NCBI GenBank assembly: GCA_012729055.1
Contig: JAAYDW010000057.1
Coordinates: forward strand, 62,001 to 126,000
Length of the DNA: 64,000 nucleotides
From: Deltaproteobacteria bacterium
GTDB taxonomy: Bacteria; Desulfobacterota; Syntrophia; Syntrophales; Smithellaceae
Direction of reading: 5' to 3'
The notes beneath the pieces were generated by a model, which did not search any database, was not told where the DNA came from, and was given only the letters and a program-made list of their open reading frames with translations. Position 1 is the first letter of the stretch; the number at the start of each line of letters is the position of its first letter. The position numbers were made by a program, and so were the translations under genes. This document shows, piece by piece, positions 9,623-19,716 of the stretch.

Positions 9623-9722
9623 ATGCAAAGTTGACGCTGTAAGTTGACGCAGGCTGGAGGCAGTGTAAATCCTGCCGGAGGCCGCTGCGTTTGAACGGGG
9701 GATAAGAAACGATGAAGAGGCC

Positions 9723-10322
9723 TCAAACGGCGGCCGACGGAGGCTGAATATCCGCTACATCCTGCGGTGTGTTGAGGTTCCTGAACAGGAGCCCGTCGGA
9801 ATTGAAAGGGAGAATGTGCTCTTCACCGACGGCCAGGACACGCATATCGCGGTAAAAGCCCGTTATCTTCAGCTTGTCCGCCAGCAGCAGTCTTTTAATG
9901 GACGGCAGGCAGGCGCGGGAATAAACCGCGTGCAGCGGCTGATAGCCGTCGCGGGTTTCCGGGACGATCACATCATGGCGGCCGATGCGCCCGATCAGGG
10001 AGGCAATGAAGTCTTCCTTCAAATACGGCATATCGCACGGGCAGGCAAAGGCGTAAGGGAATTTTGCGTAAAACAGTCCGGTGTAAATGCCGCCGAGCGG
10101 TCCCTTGCCTTTGTAAATGTCCGTGACGACGGAGGCGTCATCAAACTCCAGATAGGAGAGAGGATCGTTGGTGACGATGAGAATTTCGGCAAACAACCGG
10201 CGATAGATTCCGAGGATGTTGTCGATCAGGCGGGTCCCGTTGATTTCCAGAAAGGCCTTGTTGACGCCCATCCGGATGTTCTTTCCGCCCGCCAGAATAA
10301 TTCCCGTGACTTCGCTTTTCAC
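9723..10322 (-). CDS. mobA: Molybdenum cofactor guanylyltransferase
   Basis: Transfers GMP from GTP to molybdopterin to make the guanine dinucleotide form of Mo/W cofactor used by formate dehydrogenases and related enzymes. The N-terminal nucleotide signature IILAGGKNIRMGVNKA is the LAGGxSxRMGxxKA motif of the family (residues 8-23). KGPLGGIYTGL and FACPCDMPYL supply the guanine and metal-binding loops, the latter holding the catalytic Asp. Length 199 matches MobA. It stands alone, on the minus strand, divergent from the OFA transporter. No other molybdenum gene is in the window. Confidence 0.9.
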   Translation of the reverse strand: MKSEVTGIILAGGKNIRMGVNKAFLEINGTRLIDNILGIYRRLFAEILIVTNDPLSYLEFDDASVVTDIYKGKGPLGGIYTGLFYAKFPYAFACPCDMPYLKEDFIASLIGRIGRHDVIVPETRDGYQPLHAVYSRACLPSIKRLLLADKLKITGFYRDMRVLAVGEEHILPFNSDGLLFRNLNTPQDVADIQPPSAAV

Positions 10323-10414
10323 GCGCTTGCTCCTTTTACCCGAGGCTTTTAAAACACTTTTAGCACAAAAAAATTATTTTTGCCGTTTTTGAAAAATATT
10401 TCCGAATATTTATA

Positions 10415-10443
10415 TTGACTCTGGAATTATTCATCGATAAAAG
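10415..10443 (+). promoter_or_regulatory. Promoter of the OFA transporter gene
   Basis: TTGACT (10415-10420), a 17-bp spacer, then TAAAAG (10438-10443), in a very AT-rich divergent intergenic region. The -35 is good and the -10 weak. A clear AAAGGGAGGG ribosome site follows before the ATG at 10486. Confidence 0.45.
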
Positions 10444-10485
10444 GCGAAAATCAAAAATTATTCATTTATTAAAGGGAGGGACTTC

Positions 10486-11721
10486 ATGGATTTCGACGCC
10501 AAAGTGTTGGGGTTGCCGGCGGCAAGCGGCAGATGGTTGTTCGTGATTTTGGGATTAATCATGAATGTGTGTCTGGGAGCGGTTTATGCCTACAGCATTT
10601 TTCTCAAACCGGTTCGGGACGCTTTTCCGGATGTATCGGCTTTCCAGGCCAACCTGCCTTTCATGGTTTTTCTGGCTTTTTTCGCCGTTTTAATGTTTTT
10701 CGGCGGGCGCGTCATGGAGAAGCTGGGGCCGCGCAAGCTGGGTGTGACGGGCGGCGTGATTGTCGGTCTGGGCTGGCTCCTGTCCGGTTTTGCGCCGAAC
10801 ATCTGGGTGCTGACCCTGACCTACGGCGTCATTGCCGGATCGGGCGTCGGGTTGGTTTACGGCTGTCCGGTTTCCATGGGCGCCAAATGGTTTCCCGATA
10901 AGAAGGGGCTCGCCGTTGGTTTGATGCTGGCGGGATTCGGCGGATCGGCGCTCATCACGGGCAAGATCGCAAACGCCCTGATTCCGACGGTCGGCCTGTC
11001 TTCGACGTTCATGTCCTTCGGCGTGGCTTTCGGCGTGATTCTCGTCGTCTTGAGCCTGCCGTTTCGCTTTCCCGCCGCGGGGTGGGTTCCGGCCGGCTGG
11101 CGGCCGCCCGCGGGTGCGGCGGCGGCCGTGGACTTTGCTCCCGGTGAAATGGTGAAAACCAAAACCTACTGGGGATTGTTTTTGTGTTTTATCATCGGCT
11201 CCATCGCAGGCCTGATGGCCATCGGCATTTCCAAACCGGTCGGCAATGAGATTATCAAAATATCCGGCGAGACGGCGGCCACGCTGGTCGGCGTGTTTGC
11301 GATTTTCAACGCGCTGGGACGGCCGCTTTTCGGCTTTCTCACGGATAAAATTACGCCGCGCAACGCCGCGCTGCTGAATCTGCTGCTCATTCTGGTAGTG
11401 TCCGTCATTATGATTGTCGCCGGAGAAGGGAACACGGGGCTGTACACCGTGAGCTTCATCGGCTTCTGGCTGTGCCTGGGCGGCTGGTTGGCGATCGCGC
11501 CGACGGCGACGGCCGCTTTTTTCGGCATGAAGCATTACGCCCGCAATTACGGGGTGGTGTTTTTTGCCTATGGTCTGGGTGCGATTGTGGGCGGAATCAT
11601 TTCCGGTCAGGCCAAGGACGTTTTCGGGACCTACGCCTACGCCTTCTATCCCACGGCCGTTCTGGCGGCAGTGGGCATCCTTCTGGCGGCGACGCTCCTG
11701 AAAACGCCGAAAAAAGTCTAG
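10486..11721 (+). CDS. MFS transporter, oxalate/formate antiporter (OFA) family
   Basis: Polytopic major facilitator protein of 411 residues with about twelve membrane segments. The opening segment GLIMNVCLGAVYAYSIF and the loop GGRVMEKLGPRKLG after TM2 are typical of the OFA family, whose best known member OxlT exchanges oxalate for formate. GFLTDKITPRN is the second-half copy of the loop motif. OFA members move small mono- or dicarboxylates, so a carboxylate exchanger or exporter fits this organism, but the substrate cannot be assigned. Monocistronic: own promoter upstream and strong terminator downstream. Confidence 0.85.
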   Translation: MDFDAKVLGLPAASGRWLFVILGLIMNVCLGAVYAYSIFLKPVRDAFPDVSAFQANLPFMVFLAFFAVLMFFGGRVMEKLGPRKLGVTGGVIVGLGWLLSGFAPNIWVLTLTYGVIAGSGVGLVYGCPVSMGAKWFPDKKGLAVGLMLAGFGGSALITGKIANALIPTVGLSSTFMSFGVAFGVILVVLSLPFRFPAAGWVPAGWRPPAGAAAAVDFAPGEMVKTKTYWGLFLCFIIGSIAGLMAIGISKPVGNEIIKISGETAATLVGVFAIFNALGRPLFGFLTDKITPRNAALLNLLLILVVSVIMIVAGEGNTGLYTVSFIGFWLCLGGWLAIAPTATAAFFGMKHYARNYGVVFFAYGLGAIVGGIISGQAKDVFGTYAYAFYPTAVLAAVGILLAATLLKTPKKV

Positions 11722-11730
11722 GGACCGGAT

Positions 11731-11760
11731 AAAAAAGCGGGCGTTGCGCCCGCTTTTTTT
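11731..11760. terminator. Bidirectional rho-independent terminator
   Basis: A GC-rich stem GCGGGC/GCCCGC with a short loop is flanked by A6 on the left and T7 on the right. It serves both the OFA gene (plus) and the activase fusion (minus), whose stop codon overlaps its right edge. Confidence 0.9.
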
Positions 11761-14700
11761 ATCGGATGATCTTGCGGTCGATGGCGACGGCGTTTGCGCC
11801 TTCTGCTTCCACCATCGTGGAGATGTCTCCCCGGCCGCGAAATCTTTTCACGTTGAGCATGAAGATTTCCAGTTTGGAAAGCACATTGGGCGGCAGGAGG
11901 TTGCCGTCGATTTCAATGGAGATGGTCGGGTATTTTCGTTCCCTGGCCCAGGGAGTGAAAAGGCCTTCGATGACGCGGCCGATCAGGCAGGCAAAGGGAG
12001 AAATGTTGACGATGCCCGAATAGCCGTCCATCATGGCGGTGGCGGCCACGCCGCTGGAGATGCTGATTTCGGAATACAGCTCCGGGCTCACGAAGTGTTT
12101 TTCCGTATTTTTCATGATGGCCTTCATGTCGTGCGGCGTATGCGGCACGAGCCCCGTCGCGCCGAGCGTATCGCGGACGTTCTTCTCCACGCGCTTCTTA
12201 TAGATGTGCTCGATGCGCCAGTCGATGATATCCCGAAACTCCGGGGCAAAGGCGCGCCGGTACCAGGGCAGCAGCTTGAGCCTTTTTTTGAGTTCGTAGT
12301 GGCGGACAAAATCGCAGTAGTAAAACCATTCGACCACATTGGATACCTTGCCGATAATGCCGTGGCGGCTGAACTGCTGAATCAGTTCATCGACGGCGAA
12401 ATCGTCGCGCCGGACGTAAATTTCGCCGACAATCAGCACTTTCGGGCAGTTCTCCATTTTTCTGGCGAGCGGTATTTGCGAGATGGTTTGGGCGATGTCC
12501 TTCAGAACCGGCAGCACCCGGGTGATGTCCTGTTCGGCTACGCCGAGCATTTTCTGCCATATCTGATCGTAGAGCTTCATGGCTTGGGCCGGATCGGCGG
12601 CGCAGGTGCGCAGTGAGGTCTCCACGTCCTTCATGTAGTCGCCGATGATCGCCGCCCACCAGGCGTACTTGGTGAACTGCGGCCCCAGCTCGGTGTAGGA
12701 GTTGTCCGAATCCATCGTAAAGACCACGACGTTTTCCAGGCGCAGGTCCCTGAACAGGTTTTCGTAAAAGACGAAGTACTGGCCGGTCCGGCAGGGGCCG
12801 GTCGTCGTGGGAACGAACAAAATGTAAATCTCATCCTTGCGGTACTGGTCGGAGGCCAGGTATTTGAGCGTGCTGCCCAGGACCAGGTGCGACGGCAGGC
12901 ATTCCTTGCCGGAGGCGTGGTTGCGCGCCATCTGGAGCGTGTAAACGTCCGGAACCGGCATGGCCTGCGCGTTGATGCCCAGACCGCGCAGCGTTGCCCC
13001 GACCAGCTCCACCGAAAGACGGCCCATGTTGGACAGCAGCAGTTTGACGCGCGGATTGTTCTTGATCGGGATTTTTTCACCGGTTTGCGTGTTGCGGATG
13101 TGAATGTCTTCGCCGCCGGTGTTGATGAAGCGCAAACCGTTGTCGTAGCGTTCCTCCCGGAGGTCCGTGAGTTTGGAGCGGTAGCCTTCGATGATGTCCA
13201 GAAACGCCTCGATGCGCGTGTCCACGCCGGCATCCGCGGTGTGCGAATCCAGCTCCAGGATCAGGAAGGGCTTGGTGCCCATGATCCACTTGATGTAGTG
13301 CAGCATAAAGGAATCCGGCGCGCAGGAAAAATTGGAAACGTAGGTGACGAAAATATTGTCTTCGTCCTTGAGCAGCGCGGCGGCTTTCATGTCCTGCTGA
13401 CCGTAGTACCAGTACATGTTGGGATAAATCGTTTCATCCGCGAACGGAAGAATGTCGAAGGGAATGATGGAATATCCCCGGGAGGTGTATTTCCGGGGAA
13501 TGCCCATGTTGGCGTCCGCCGTGAAGGAGTTGTAGGGCCGTCCCAGAAGAGCAATGACCGGACGCTCGGCAAGGCGCGCCTCCGCCAGCGCCTGCCGGCC
13601 CAGTTCGGCAAACCTCGCGAAGCATTCCATCTGCTTTTGATAAGCCAGGTCAAAGGCTTTCTTCGCCTCGCTTTCGCCGATGCCCAGCGCCGCCGCCATG
13701 GCAATGAAGGGCTCGGCGGCTTTTTCCGTGCCGTACATGAAGCTCACGACCGGCGAAAGGTACTTTTCTTCCGGAATTTCCGGGAAGGCTTTCCGGATGT
13801 AGTAGGGAAGGCTCTGGGTGATCGGGCAGAAATTGGCCGGCGCGTTTTTTTCGTAGCTTTCCATGTCGCGGAAATGCGGCAGGAAGATGTAATCGAGCTT
13901 GCGGTCGAAAATGTCCTGCACCGCGCCGTGCGCGATTTCCGCGGGGAAGCAGTAGCTGCTCTCCACGCGCGCCGTGCCCTCATGCGAGATTTCCCTGGAA
14001 ACGAACGTTTCGATGCCCAGGGTGTGGAAGAACCAGGCGTACAGCGGCCAGAGCGTGTAAATGGAGAAACAGCGGGGAATGCCGACCACAAAATCCTTTT
14101 GCTTCACCAGCGCGGCGGGATCGGGCGCGCACGTGTGAAATAAAATGTCGTTGCGCTTTTCGATATAGTCGACCACTGCGTCTTCGTTGAAGACTTTTTT
14201 CTTGCGGATATTTGCGTATTTGTTGCACCTGCCGCCGAACATGTATTTGTGGCCGTTGACGTTGAGAATGCGGATCGGACAGAAATTGTCGCAGGCCTTG
14301 CACTGAAATTCCTTTTCGTAAACGATGGTCGTCGCCAGAATCGCGTCCAGGTCGTAGACGGTCTTGGAAAGAAAGCCTTCCGCCAGCTTCTGCTTGGCTA
14401 AAATGCCCACTCCGAAACAGCCCATCAGCTCGGGATCGGGCGGCACCAGAATGTCTTTGTTGAGCAGCATCGCAAACGCCAGGGGCACCGCCTTGTTTTT
14501 GGCGACGCCTCCCTGCAGAACGATGTTGCGGCCGATGGTCCGGTTGCCCACGACGCGGTTGAGATAGTTCGAGACGATGGAGGTGACAATGCCGGCTGTG
14601 ATGTCTTCGCGCGACGCGCCCTGCTGAATGGCGTTGCGGATGTCGGAATTGATGAACGCGGAGCAGTGCTCGCCGAATTTGAGCGGCGCCTCGGCCGCCA

Positions 14701-16069
14701 GCGCGATGTCGCCGATCAGGGCGGCTTCGGGAATGTTCAGGTCGCCCTGGGCCGATTCCTCGAGGAAGGATCCCGTGCCCGCCGAACAGGCTTCGTTCAT
14801 GGCATAGTCGATGGGAACTTTGTTCTTAAGCGAAACATACTTGGCGTCCTGGCCGCCGATTTCAAAAAGGGTGTCGATGTTGTCGCGATAAAACGACGTG
14901 CCGACGGCGTGGGCGATGATTTCATTGTAAACGGCCGGCGTTTCCAGAAAGACGCCGAGAATCTCGCGCGAGGAGCCGGTGGTGGAAGCGAGCGTAATGC
15001 GGATCTGCCCGTTGCCGATATCGGCGCGGATCTGCTTTTTGATTTCCCGAAGACAGTTTTTGAGCGCATTGACCGGATCGCCGTGCGTGCGGCCGTAAAA
15101 TGAGGCGGTGATTTCATCGGTTTCGATGTCAATCAGACAGGCCTTGGTGGTCGTGGAGCCGCCGTCGACACCCAGAATGTATTCCCGTCCCGCAACCACT
15201 TTTCCTTTCTGTGACGGCAGGTAAGTGACCTTGCCCTGAGCGGATTGCAGACTTTTGAAGCGCTTGAATTGAATCCGGCTGCTTTTAAAGAGCCGGTCCA
15301 GGGGCGGCAGGGGGCTTCCGGAGGCGCGGGCCAGCAGCGCCGCGCCGTAGGCTTCGAAGTAGGGCGCTTCGTCGGGAACGAGAAACTCGATCTGGGGCAG
15401 GCGCTCGCGGATGAAGCGGAGAATGAAGGGATTCTGGGTCACGCCGCCGACGAGGAGGACCTTGCCCTTGTCGATTCTGGCCCGCTTGAGGAAATCGACG
15501 ACCTTGATGGCCATGACGTCGCTCAGCGACAGAACGATATCGCCGGTTCTGGCTTCGCCTTTGTTCAGCCGGTGGGTGCAGTCGCTCTTCATGAAAACCG
15601 AGCAGCGCGACGAGAGCGTGAGCACGCGGCTGTCCGCGGGGATCTTGAGGATGTCGCCCAGCGTCATGTTCATCCGCGCCAGCTGCTGTTTGAAGAACTC
15701 GCCGGTGCCGGACGCGCACTTGTTTCCGGAAAAACTGGTGATGATTCTATTGTTCTGGTCAATCGTATAGACGACGAGATCCTCGCCGCCCAGGGATACC
15801 AGCGCATCGATGCGCCGGTTGAATTTCGCGAGCGCTTCTTCGATGCAAAGCGGTTCGATGACGCTGTTGATGTTTAACAGGCGCCGGCCTTCGGTGCCGG
15901 TTACGAGCGTTTGAACGTCTGCCGGCAACTGGCGACCGGAGAGCACCTTTTTCAGCGTATCTTGAAAATTGCCTTCATGCGGTTCGACCGCGTTCCAGAC
16001 CAGGCGGCCTTCCTCCAACAGGGCCGCCTTGATGTTCGAAGAGCCGATGTTGATTCCCAGCGTGTGCAT
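11759..16069 (-). CDS. Giant 2-hydroxyacyl-CoA dehydratase-type activase/reductase fusion
   Basis: A 1436-residue soluble Fe-S protein with two BadF/BcrA/HgdC-type ASKHA ATPase domains in tandem. The first (residues 3-250) keeps both cluster cysteines, Cys118 in NKCASGTGEF and Cys156 in SSRCSVFMKSD. The second (residues 298-560) keeps Cys428 in EACSAGTGSF and Cys469 in EHCSAFINSD. In HgdC these cysteines bind one [4Fe-4S] cluster across the dimer, and ATP hydrolysis lowers the electron potential. A DUF2229-like region follows (CKACDNFCPIR near residue 590), then HgdB-like segments with Cys-rich loops (KECLPSHLV, GPCRTGQYF, SPFACLIGRV). ATG 16069 with AGGGAG is chosen because an upstream ATG at 16129 falls in the promoter. 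The activator and its acceptor therefore seem joined in one chain. Acceptor chemistry is unknown; a double-cubane-cluster type reductase is one option. Confidence 0.8.
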   Translation of the reverse strand: MHTLGINIGSSNIKAALLEEGRLVWNAVEPHEGNFQDTLKKVLSGRQLPADVQTLVTGTEGRRLLNINSVIEPLCIEEALAKFNRRIDALVSLGGEDLVVYTIDQNNRIITSFSGNKCASGTGEFFKQQLARMNMTLGDILKIPADSRVLTLSSRCSVFMKSDCTHRLNKGEARTGDIVLSLSDVMAIKVVDFLKRARIDKGKVLLVGGVTQNPFILRFIRERLPQIEFLVPDEAPYFEAYGAALLARASGSPLPPLDRLFKSSRIQFKRFKSLQSAQGKVTYLPSQKGKVVAGREYILGVDGGSTTTKACLIDIETDEITASFYGRTHGDPVNALKNCLREIKKQIRADIGNGQIRITLASTTGSSREILGVFLETPAVYNEIIAHAVGTSFYRDNIDTLFEIGGQDAKYVSLKNKVPIDYAMNEACSAGTGSFLEESAQGDLNIPEAALIGDIALAAEAPLKFGEHCSAFINSDIRNAIQQGASREDITAGIVTSIVSNYLNRVVGNRTIGRNIVLQGGVAKNKAVPLAFAMLLNKDILVPPDPELMGCFGVGILAKQKLAEGFLSKTVYDLDAILATTIVYEKEFQCKACDNFCPIRILNVNGHKYMFGGRCNKYANIRKKKVFNEDAVVDYIEKRNDILFHTCAPDPAALVKQKDFVVGIPRCFSIYTLWPLYAWFFHTLGIETFVSREISHEGTARVESSYCFPAEIAHGAVQDIFDRKLDYIFLPHFRDMESYEKNAPANFCPITQSLPYYIRKAFPEIPEEKYLSPVVSFMYGTEKAAEPFIAMAAALGIGESEAKKAFDLAYQKQMECFARFAELGRQALAEARLAERPVIALLGRPYNSFTADANMGIPRKYTSRGYSIIPFDILPFADETIYPNMYWYYGQQDMKAAALLKDEDNIFVTYVSNFSCAPDSFMLHYIKWIMGTKPFLILELDSHTADAGVDTRIEAFLDIIEGYRSKLTDLREERYDNGLRFINTGGEDIHIRNTQTGEKIPIKNNPRVKLLLSNMGRLSVELVGATLRGLGINAQAMPVPDVYTLQMARNHASGKECLPSHLVLGSTLKYLASDQYRKDEIYILFVPTTTGPCRTGQYFVFYENLFRDLRLENVVVFTMDSDNSYTELGPQFTKYAWWAAIIGDYMKDVETSLRTCAADPAQAMKLYDQIWQKMLGVAEQDITRVLPVLKDIAQTISQIPLARKMENCPKVLIVGEIYVRRDDFAVDELIQQFSRHGIIGKVSNVVEWFYYCDFVRHYELKKRLKLLPWYRRAFAPEFRDIIDWRIEHIYKKRVEKNVRDTLGATGLVPHTPHDMKAIMKNTEKHFVSPELYSEISISSGVAATAMMDGYSGIVNISPFACLIGRVIEGLFTPWARERKYPTISIEIDGNLLPPNVLSKLEIFMLNVKRFRGRGDISTMVEAEGANAVAIDRKIIR

Positions 16070-16100
16070 AAAAACTCCCTTGTTCGGATCATTTGCACAG

Positions 16101-16129
16101 TCCATAATACGATTGATCCCGATCGTCAA
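16101..16129 (-). promoter_or_regulatory. Promoter of the activase fusion gene
   Basis: Minus strand TTGACG (16129-16124), 17 bp, TATGGA (16106-16101). A start near 16094 leaves a leader of about 25 nt containing AGGGAG before ATG 16069, which also settles the start codon. Confidence 0.5.
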
Positions 16130-16193
16130 GTCTTCGGTAAGACTTTTTGCACGATTTTTCCAAACCGGATGTTATGATGTCAGCGGCGCAGAA

Positions 16194-16235
16194 AAGAAAA
16201 AAGGCGGTCCGCCCGATACCTGCGAACCGCCTTTC
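16194..16235 (-). terminator. Terminator of the atpZ-atpI-atpB operon
   Basis: On the minus strand a hairpin GGCGGTTCGC / GCGGACCGCC (16231-16222 with 16212-16203) is followed by TTTTTTCTTTTC. It lies about 25 bp beyond the atpB stop. Confidence 0.8.
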
Positions 16236-16258
16236 GTGTGTTTATCAAAAAACGTGAA

Positions 16259-16930
16259 TTAATGACCTTCTTCCATCGCGCCGCCGATGTACATCATGGC
16301 CAGCAGCATGAAAACCAGCGTCTGAACCACGGAGGTGAAAATCATCAGGAACATGATGGGCAGCGGAACGATCAGCGGCACCAGAAGCAAAACGACCAAA
16401 AGAACGATGTCTTCGCCGGCGATGTTGCCGAAGAGCCGGAAGGTCAGGGACAGAGGACGGGACAGATGGCTGATGATTTCAATGGGCAGCATCAGCGGGA
16501 TCAGCCACCAGACGGGTCCCAAAAACTGCTTGAGGTACTTGATGCCGTGGGTCATGACGCCCACGACGTGGGTCATGAAGAAGACGACCAGCGCCATGGC
16601 TGCGTTCGTGTTGATGTTGGCCGTCGGCGATTCAAAGCCGGGAATGATGCCGATCAGGTTGGAGGTGAGAATGAAAAGTCCTATCGTTGCAATCAGCGGA
16701 AAGAACTTTTTGCCGTGATGCCCCATCGTGTCGATGAGCAGTCCATGCAGGCCGTCAACGATGACTTCCATCACATTTTGCAGACGTCCCGGATAAACCT
16801 GGAGGCTGCGCGTGGCCAGAAAGGAAAGGATGGACAGAAGCGCAACAATGAACAACGTATTGAAAACAATGGTCATGTTAATGCCGACATCCTTGAACAA
16901 AGATGTGTGGAAGAAAATTAGGGGTTCCAT
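16259..16930 (-). CDS. atpB: ATP synthase F0 subunit a
   Basis: Membrane stator subunit that forms the two ion half-channels against the c-ring. Five to six hydrophobic segments are visible in 223 residues. The essential arginine lies in [11 protein letters not shown], and the following helix carries the conserved Gln in [12 protein letters not shown]. It is the last gene of an atpZ-atpI-atpB cluster, six bases after atpI. The c-ring gene atpE, normally next door, is instead about 5 kb away on the opposite strand, and the F1 genes are not in the window. Confidence 0.95.
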   Translation of the reverse strand: MEPLIFFHTSLFKDVGINMTIVFNTLFIVALLSILSFLATRSLQVYPGRLQNVMEVIVDGLHGLLIDTMGHHGKKFFPLIATIGLFILTSNLIGIIPGFESPTANINTNAAMALVVFFMTHVVGVMTHGIKYLKQFLGPVWWLIPLMLPIEIISHLSRPLSLTFRLFGNIAGEDIVLLVVLLLVPLIVPLPIMFLMIFTSVVQTLVFMLLAMMYIGGAMEEGH

Positions 16931-16936
16931 TCGTAT

Positions 16937-17332
16937 CTAACCAACCTCCTCAATAAAGTTTTTTTTTGCCAGGGCGACGATCATCGTGAAAACGATGTTG
17001 ATCACCACCACGGAAAGTCCGATAATCAGGCCGATAATGTCGACGGTTCGGGCGGTGATGAGAAAAAACAAAACCACCGCGGTGAGCGCCAGACGAAGAT
17101 AGTATTTGACGAGCGTCGGGCGCTTTACGTTGCCGGTTGGATTTCTGAACAGGCCTTTTAATCCCAGCTCCATGCCGTAGAAATTCAATATGCTGATGAA
17201 TCCGCCCAAAAGGACGCCCAGATAAAACTTCGTCGGCGCAAAAATGAAGGAAGGAATAAAAAGGATCGCCAGAATAATCCAGTTGGCGATTTCAAGTCTT
17301 TTTTGGAGCGGGTCTTTGACGATGTTGTTCAC
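16937..17332 (-). CDS. atpI: AtpI-like ATP synthase I chain family protein
   Basis: A 131-residue protein with four predicted membrane segments (about 18-34, 37-55, 78-95 and 99-125) and a short basic loop, the pattern of the ATP synthase I family. AtpI helps c-ring assembly and may act in Mg2+ handling in some bacteria. The start is GTG at 17332, lying 41 bp inside the 3' end of the preceding atpZ gene in another frame, which suggests coupling. Sequence conservation in this family is low, so the call rests largely on position between atpZ and atpB. Confidence 0.75.
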   Translation of the reverse strand: MNNIVKDPLQKRLEIANWIILAILFIPSFIFAPTKFYLGVLLGGFISILNFYGMELGLKGLFRNPTGNVKRPTLVKYYLRLALTAVVLFFLITARTVDIIGLIIGLSVVVINIVFTMIVALAKKNFIEEVG

Positions 17333-17576
17333 TTTTCAAGCTCTTGATGATGGTTTCTTCGTCCCGAAAATTCCTTTTTACCAACACATAAATATTTCGG
17401 AAACCGGCCGAGATTCCGATCAGCAAGAAAACGATGGTAAAGACATGACCGGAATCGAATTTCCTGTCCAGATAGCTGCCCAGAAGGAGGCAACCAAAAA
17501 TCGCCAGAACCATTGCAATGCCGATGCTGCTGGCATAAGCCATCTGGATGCCTAATTTTTTGGTTTCGCTATCCAT
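17292..17576 (-). CDS. atpZ: AtpZ/AtpI-type F0F1-ATPase subunit (ATPase gene 1 family)
   Basis: A 94-residue protein with two membrane helices (about 12-33 and 43-63). The segment GSYLDRKFDSGHVFTIVFLLIGISAGFRN contains the signature G-x-D-x-x-x-x-(S/T) hinge and the G(I/A)xxGFRN end of the ATPase_gene1 family. Such proteins precede atpI and atpB in many anaerobes and have been linked to Mg2+/Ca2+ transport and c-ring assembly. An AAGGAG site lies about 10 bases before the ATG. Its 3' end overlaps atpI. It may be cotranscribed from the gmd-fcl operon 60 bp upstream; no convincing separate promoter was found. Confidence 0.75.
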   Translation of the reverse strand: MDSETKKLGIQMAYASSIGIAMVLAIFGCLLLGSYLDRKFDSGHVFTIVFLLIGISAGFRNIYVLVKRNFRDEETIIKSLKSEQHRQRPAPKKT

Positions 17577-17639
17577 TTGGTGATGCGCTCCTTAACATGC
17601 GGCGGAAACAAAGTCAATCAAAAATATGACCGTCGTTCA

Positions 17640-18611
<972 letters not shown>

Positions 18612-19643
18612 TCAGCCGATCCGCTCCGTATTCTTGCAGGGAAAGCCCGCGTCCATAAGCGTTTTTTCCTTCTTGGCCAGTTCCAGGTCCGCCGCGATCA
18701 TCATGTCCACCAGCTGATCGAACGAGACTTTCGGCCGCCAGTTGAGCACTTTTCGGGCTTTGGAGGCGTCTCCCAGGAGGACGTCCACTTCCGTCGGCCG
18801 GAAGTAACGGGGGTCGATCGCCACATGACGGGCATAGTCCAGTCCCAGCTTGCTGAAAACTTTTTCAGCGAACTCGCGGACGGAATGCGTTTCGCCGGTG
18901 CAGATCGCGAAGTCGTCCGGCTTGTCCGCTTGCAGCATCAGCCACATGGCTTCCACGAAATCGCCGGCGAATCCCCAGTCGCGCTGGGCCTCCAGATTGC
19001 CCAGGTAGAGTTTGTCCTTGAGCCCCAACTTGATCTGCGTCGCCGCGCGGGTGATTTTCCGTGTAACGAACGTTTCGCCGCGGCGCGGCGATTCATGGTT
19101 GAACAGAATGCCGTTTACGGCAAAAATGCCGTAGGCGTCGCGATAATTCCGGACGATGTGATAGGCAAAGACTTTAGCCGCCGCGTAAGGGCTGCGTGGC
19201 TGGAAAGGCGTTTTTTCGTTTTGCGGCGGCGGGGCGGCGCCGAACATTTCGCTCGACGAGGCCTGGTAAAATTTTGCTTTGATGCCGGTTTTGCGGATGG
19301 ATTCCAGGAGTCGCAGGGTTCCCAGGCCGGTGATGTCGCATGTATACTCGGGCATGTCAAAGCTGACGCGAACGTGGCTTTGGGCGCCCAAGTGATAAAT
19401 TTCATCGGGATTGATCGCGGAGAGCAAATCCATAATCTGCCCGGAAACGCTCAGGTCGCCGTAATGCAGAAACAGCCGGGCATCTGGATCGTGAAAGTCG
19501 CGGTAAAGATGGTCGATGCGGTCCGTGTTGAAAGTGCTGGACCGGCGGATCAGACCGTGCACCTCATAGCCCTTGTCCAGAAGAAATTCGGCCAGGTAGG
19601 AACCGTCCTGTCCGGTAATGCCTGTGATAAACGCTTTTTTCAT
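18612..19643 (-). CDS. gmd: GDP-mannose 4,6-dehydratase
   Basis: Converts GDP-D-mannose to GDP-4-keto-6-deoxy-mannose, the first step toward GDP-fucose, rhamnose or perosamine. [18 protein letters not shown] (residues 5-22) is the cofactor-binding signature of Gmd. The active-site region reads SSSEMFG near residue 130 and [10 protein letters not shown] near 154. Length 343 is normal. First gene of the gmd-fcl pair, with a TTGACA/TAAGAA promoter just upstream inside the 3' edge of hemL. Confidence 0.95.
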   Translation of the reverse strand: MKKAFITGITGQDGSYLAEFLLDKGYEVHGLIRRSSTFNTDRIDHLYRDFHDPDARLFLHYGDLSVSGQIMDLLSAINPDEIYHLGAQSHVRVSFDMPEYTCDITGLGTLRLLESIRKTGIKAKFYQASSSEMFGAAPPPQNEKTPFQPRSPYAAAKVFAYHIVRNYRDAYGIFAVNGILFNHESPRRGETFVTRKITRAATQIKLGLKDKLYLGNLEAQRDWGFAGDFVEAMWLMLQADKPDDFAICTGETHSVREFAEKVFSKLGLDYARHVAIDPRYFRPTEVDVLLGDASKARKVLNWRPKVSFDQLVDMMIAADLELAKKEKTLMDAGFPCKNTERIG

Positions 19644-19682
19644 AATCTCCCTTTCATGTCCGGTTGGGACCGGCGAAAAAAA

Positions 19683-19711
19683 TTCTTATCGTATTGATCC
19701 GTGCTTGTCAA
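19683..19711 (-). promoter_or_regulatory. Promoter of gmd-fcl
   Basis: Minus strand TTGACA (19711-19706), 17 bp, TAAGAA followed by T (19688-19683). This is close to consensus. Transcription would begin near 19676, giving a leader of about 33 nt before gmd. Confidence 0.65.
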
Positions 19712-19716
19712 TGCGG

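Noticed and set aside
11744-12616. Plus-strand reading frame opposite the activase fusion
   Set aside because: Antisense to a conserved gene; composition (many Asp, His, Arg) is that of a reverse-frame shadow.
16070-16129. Activase start at ATG 16129
   Set aside because: It overlaps the -35 box of the likely promoter, and the family starts at the nucleotide-binding strand right after ATG 16069.
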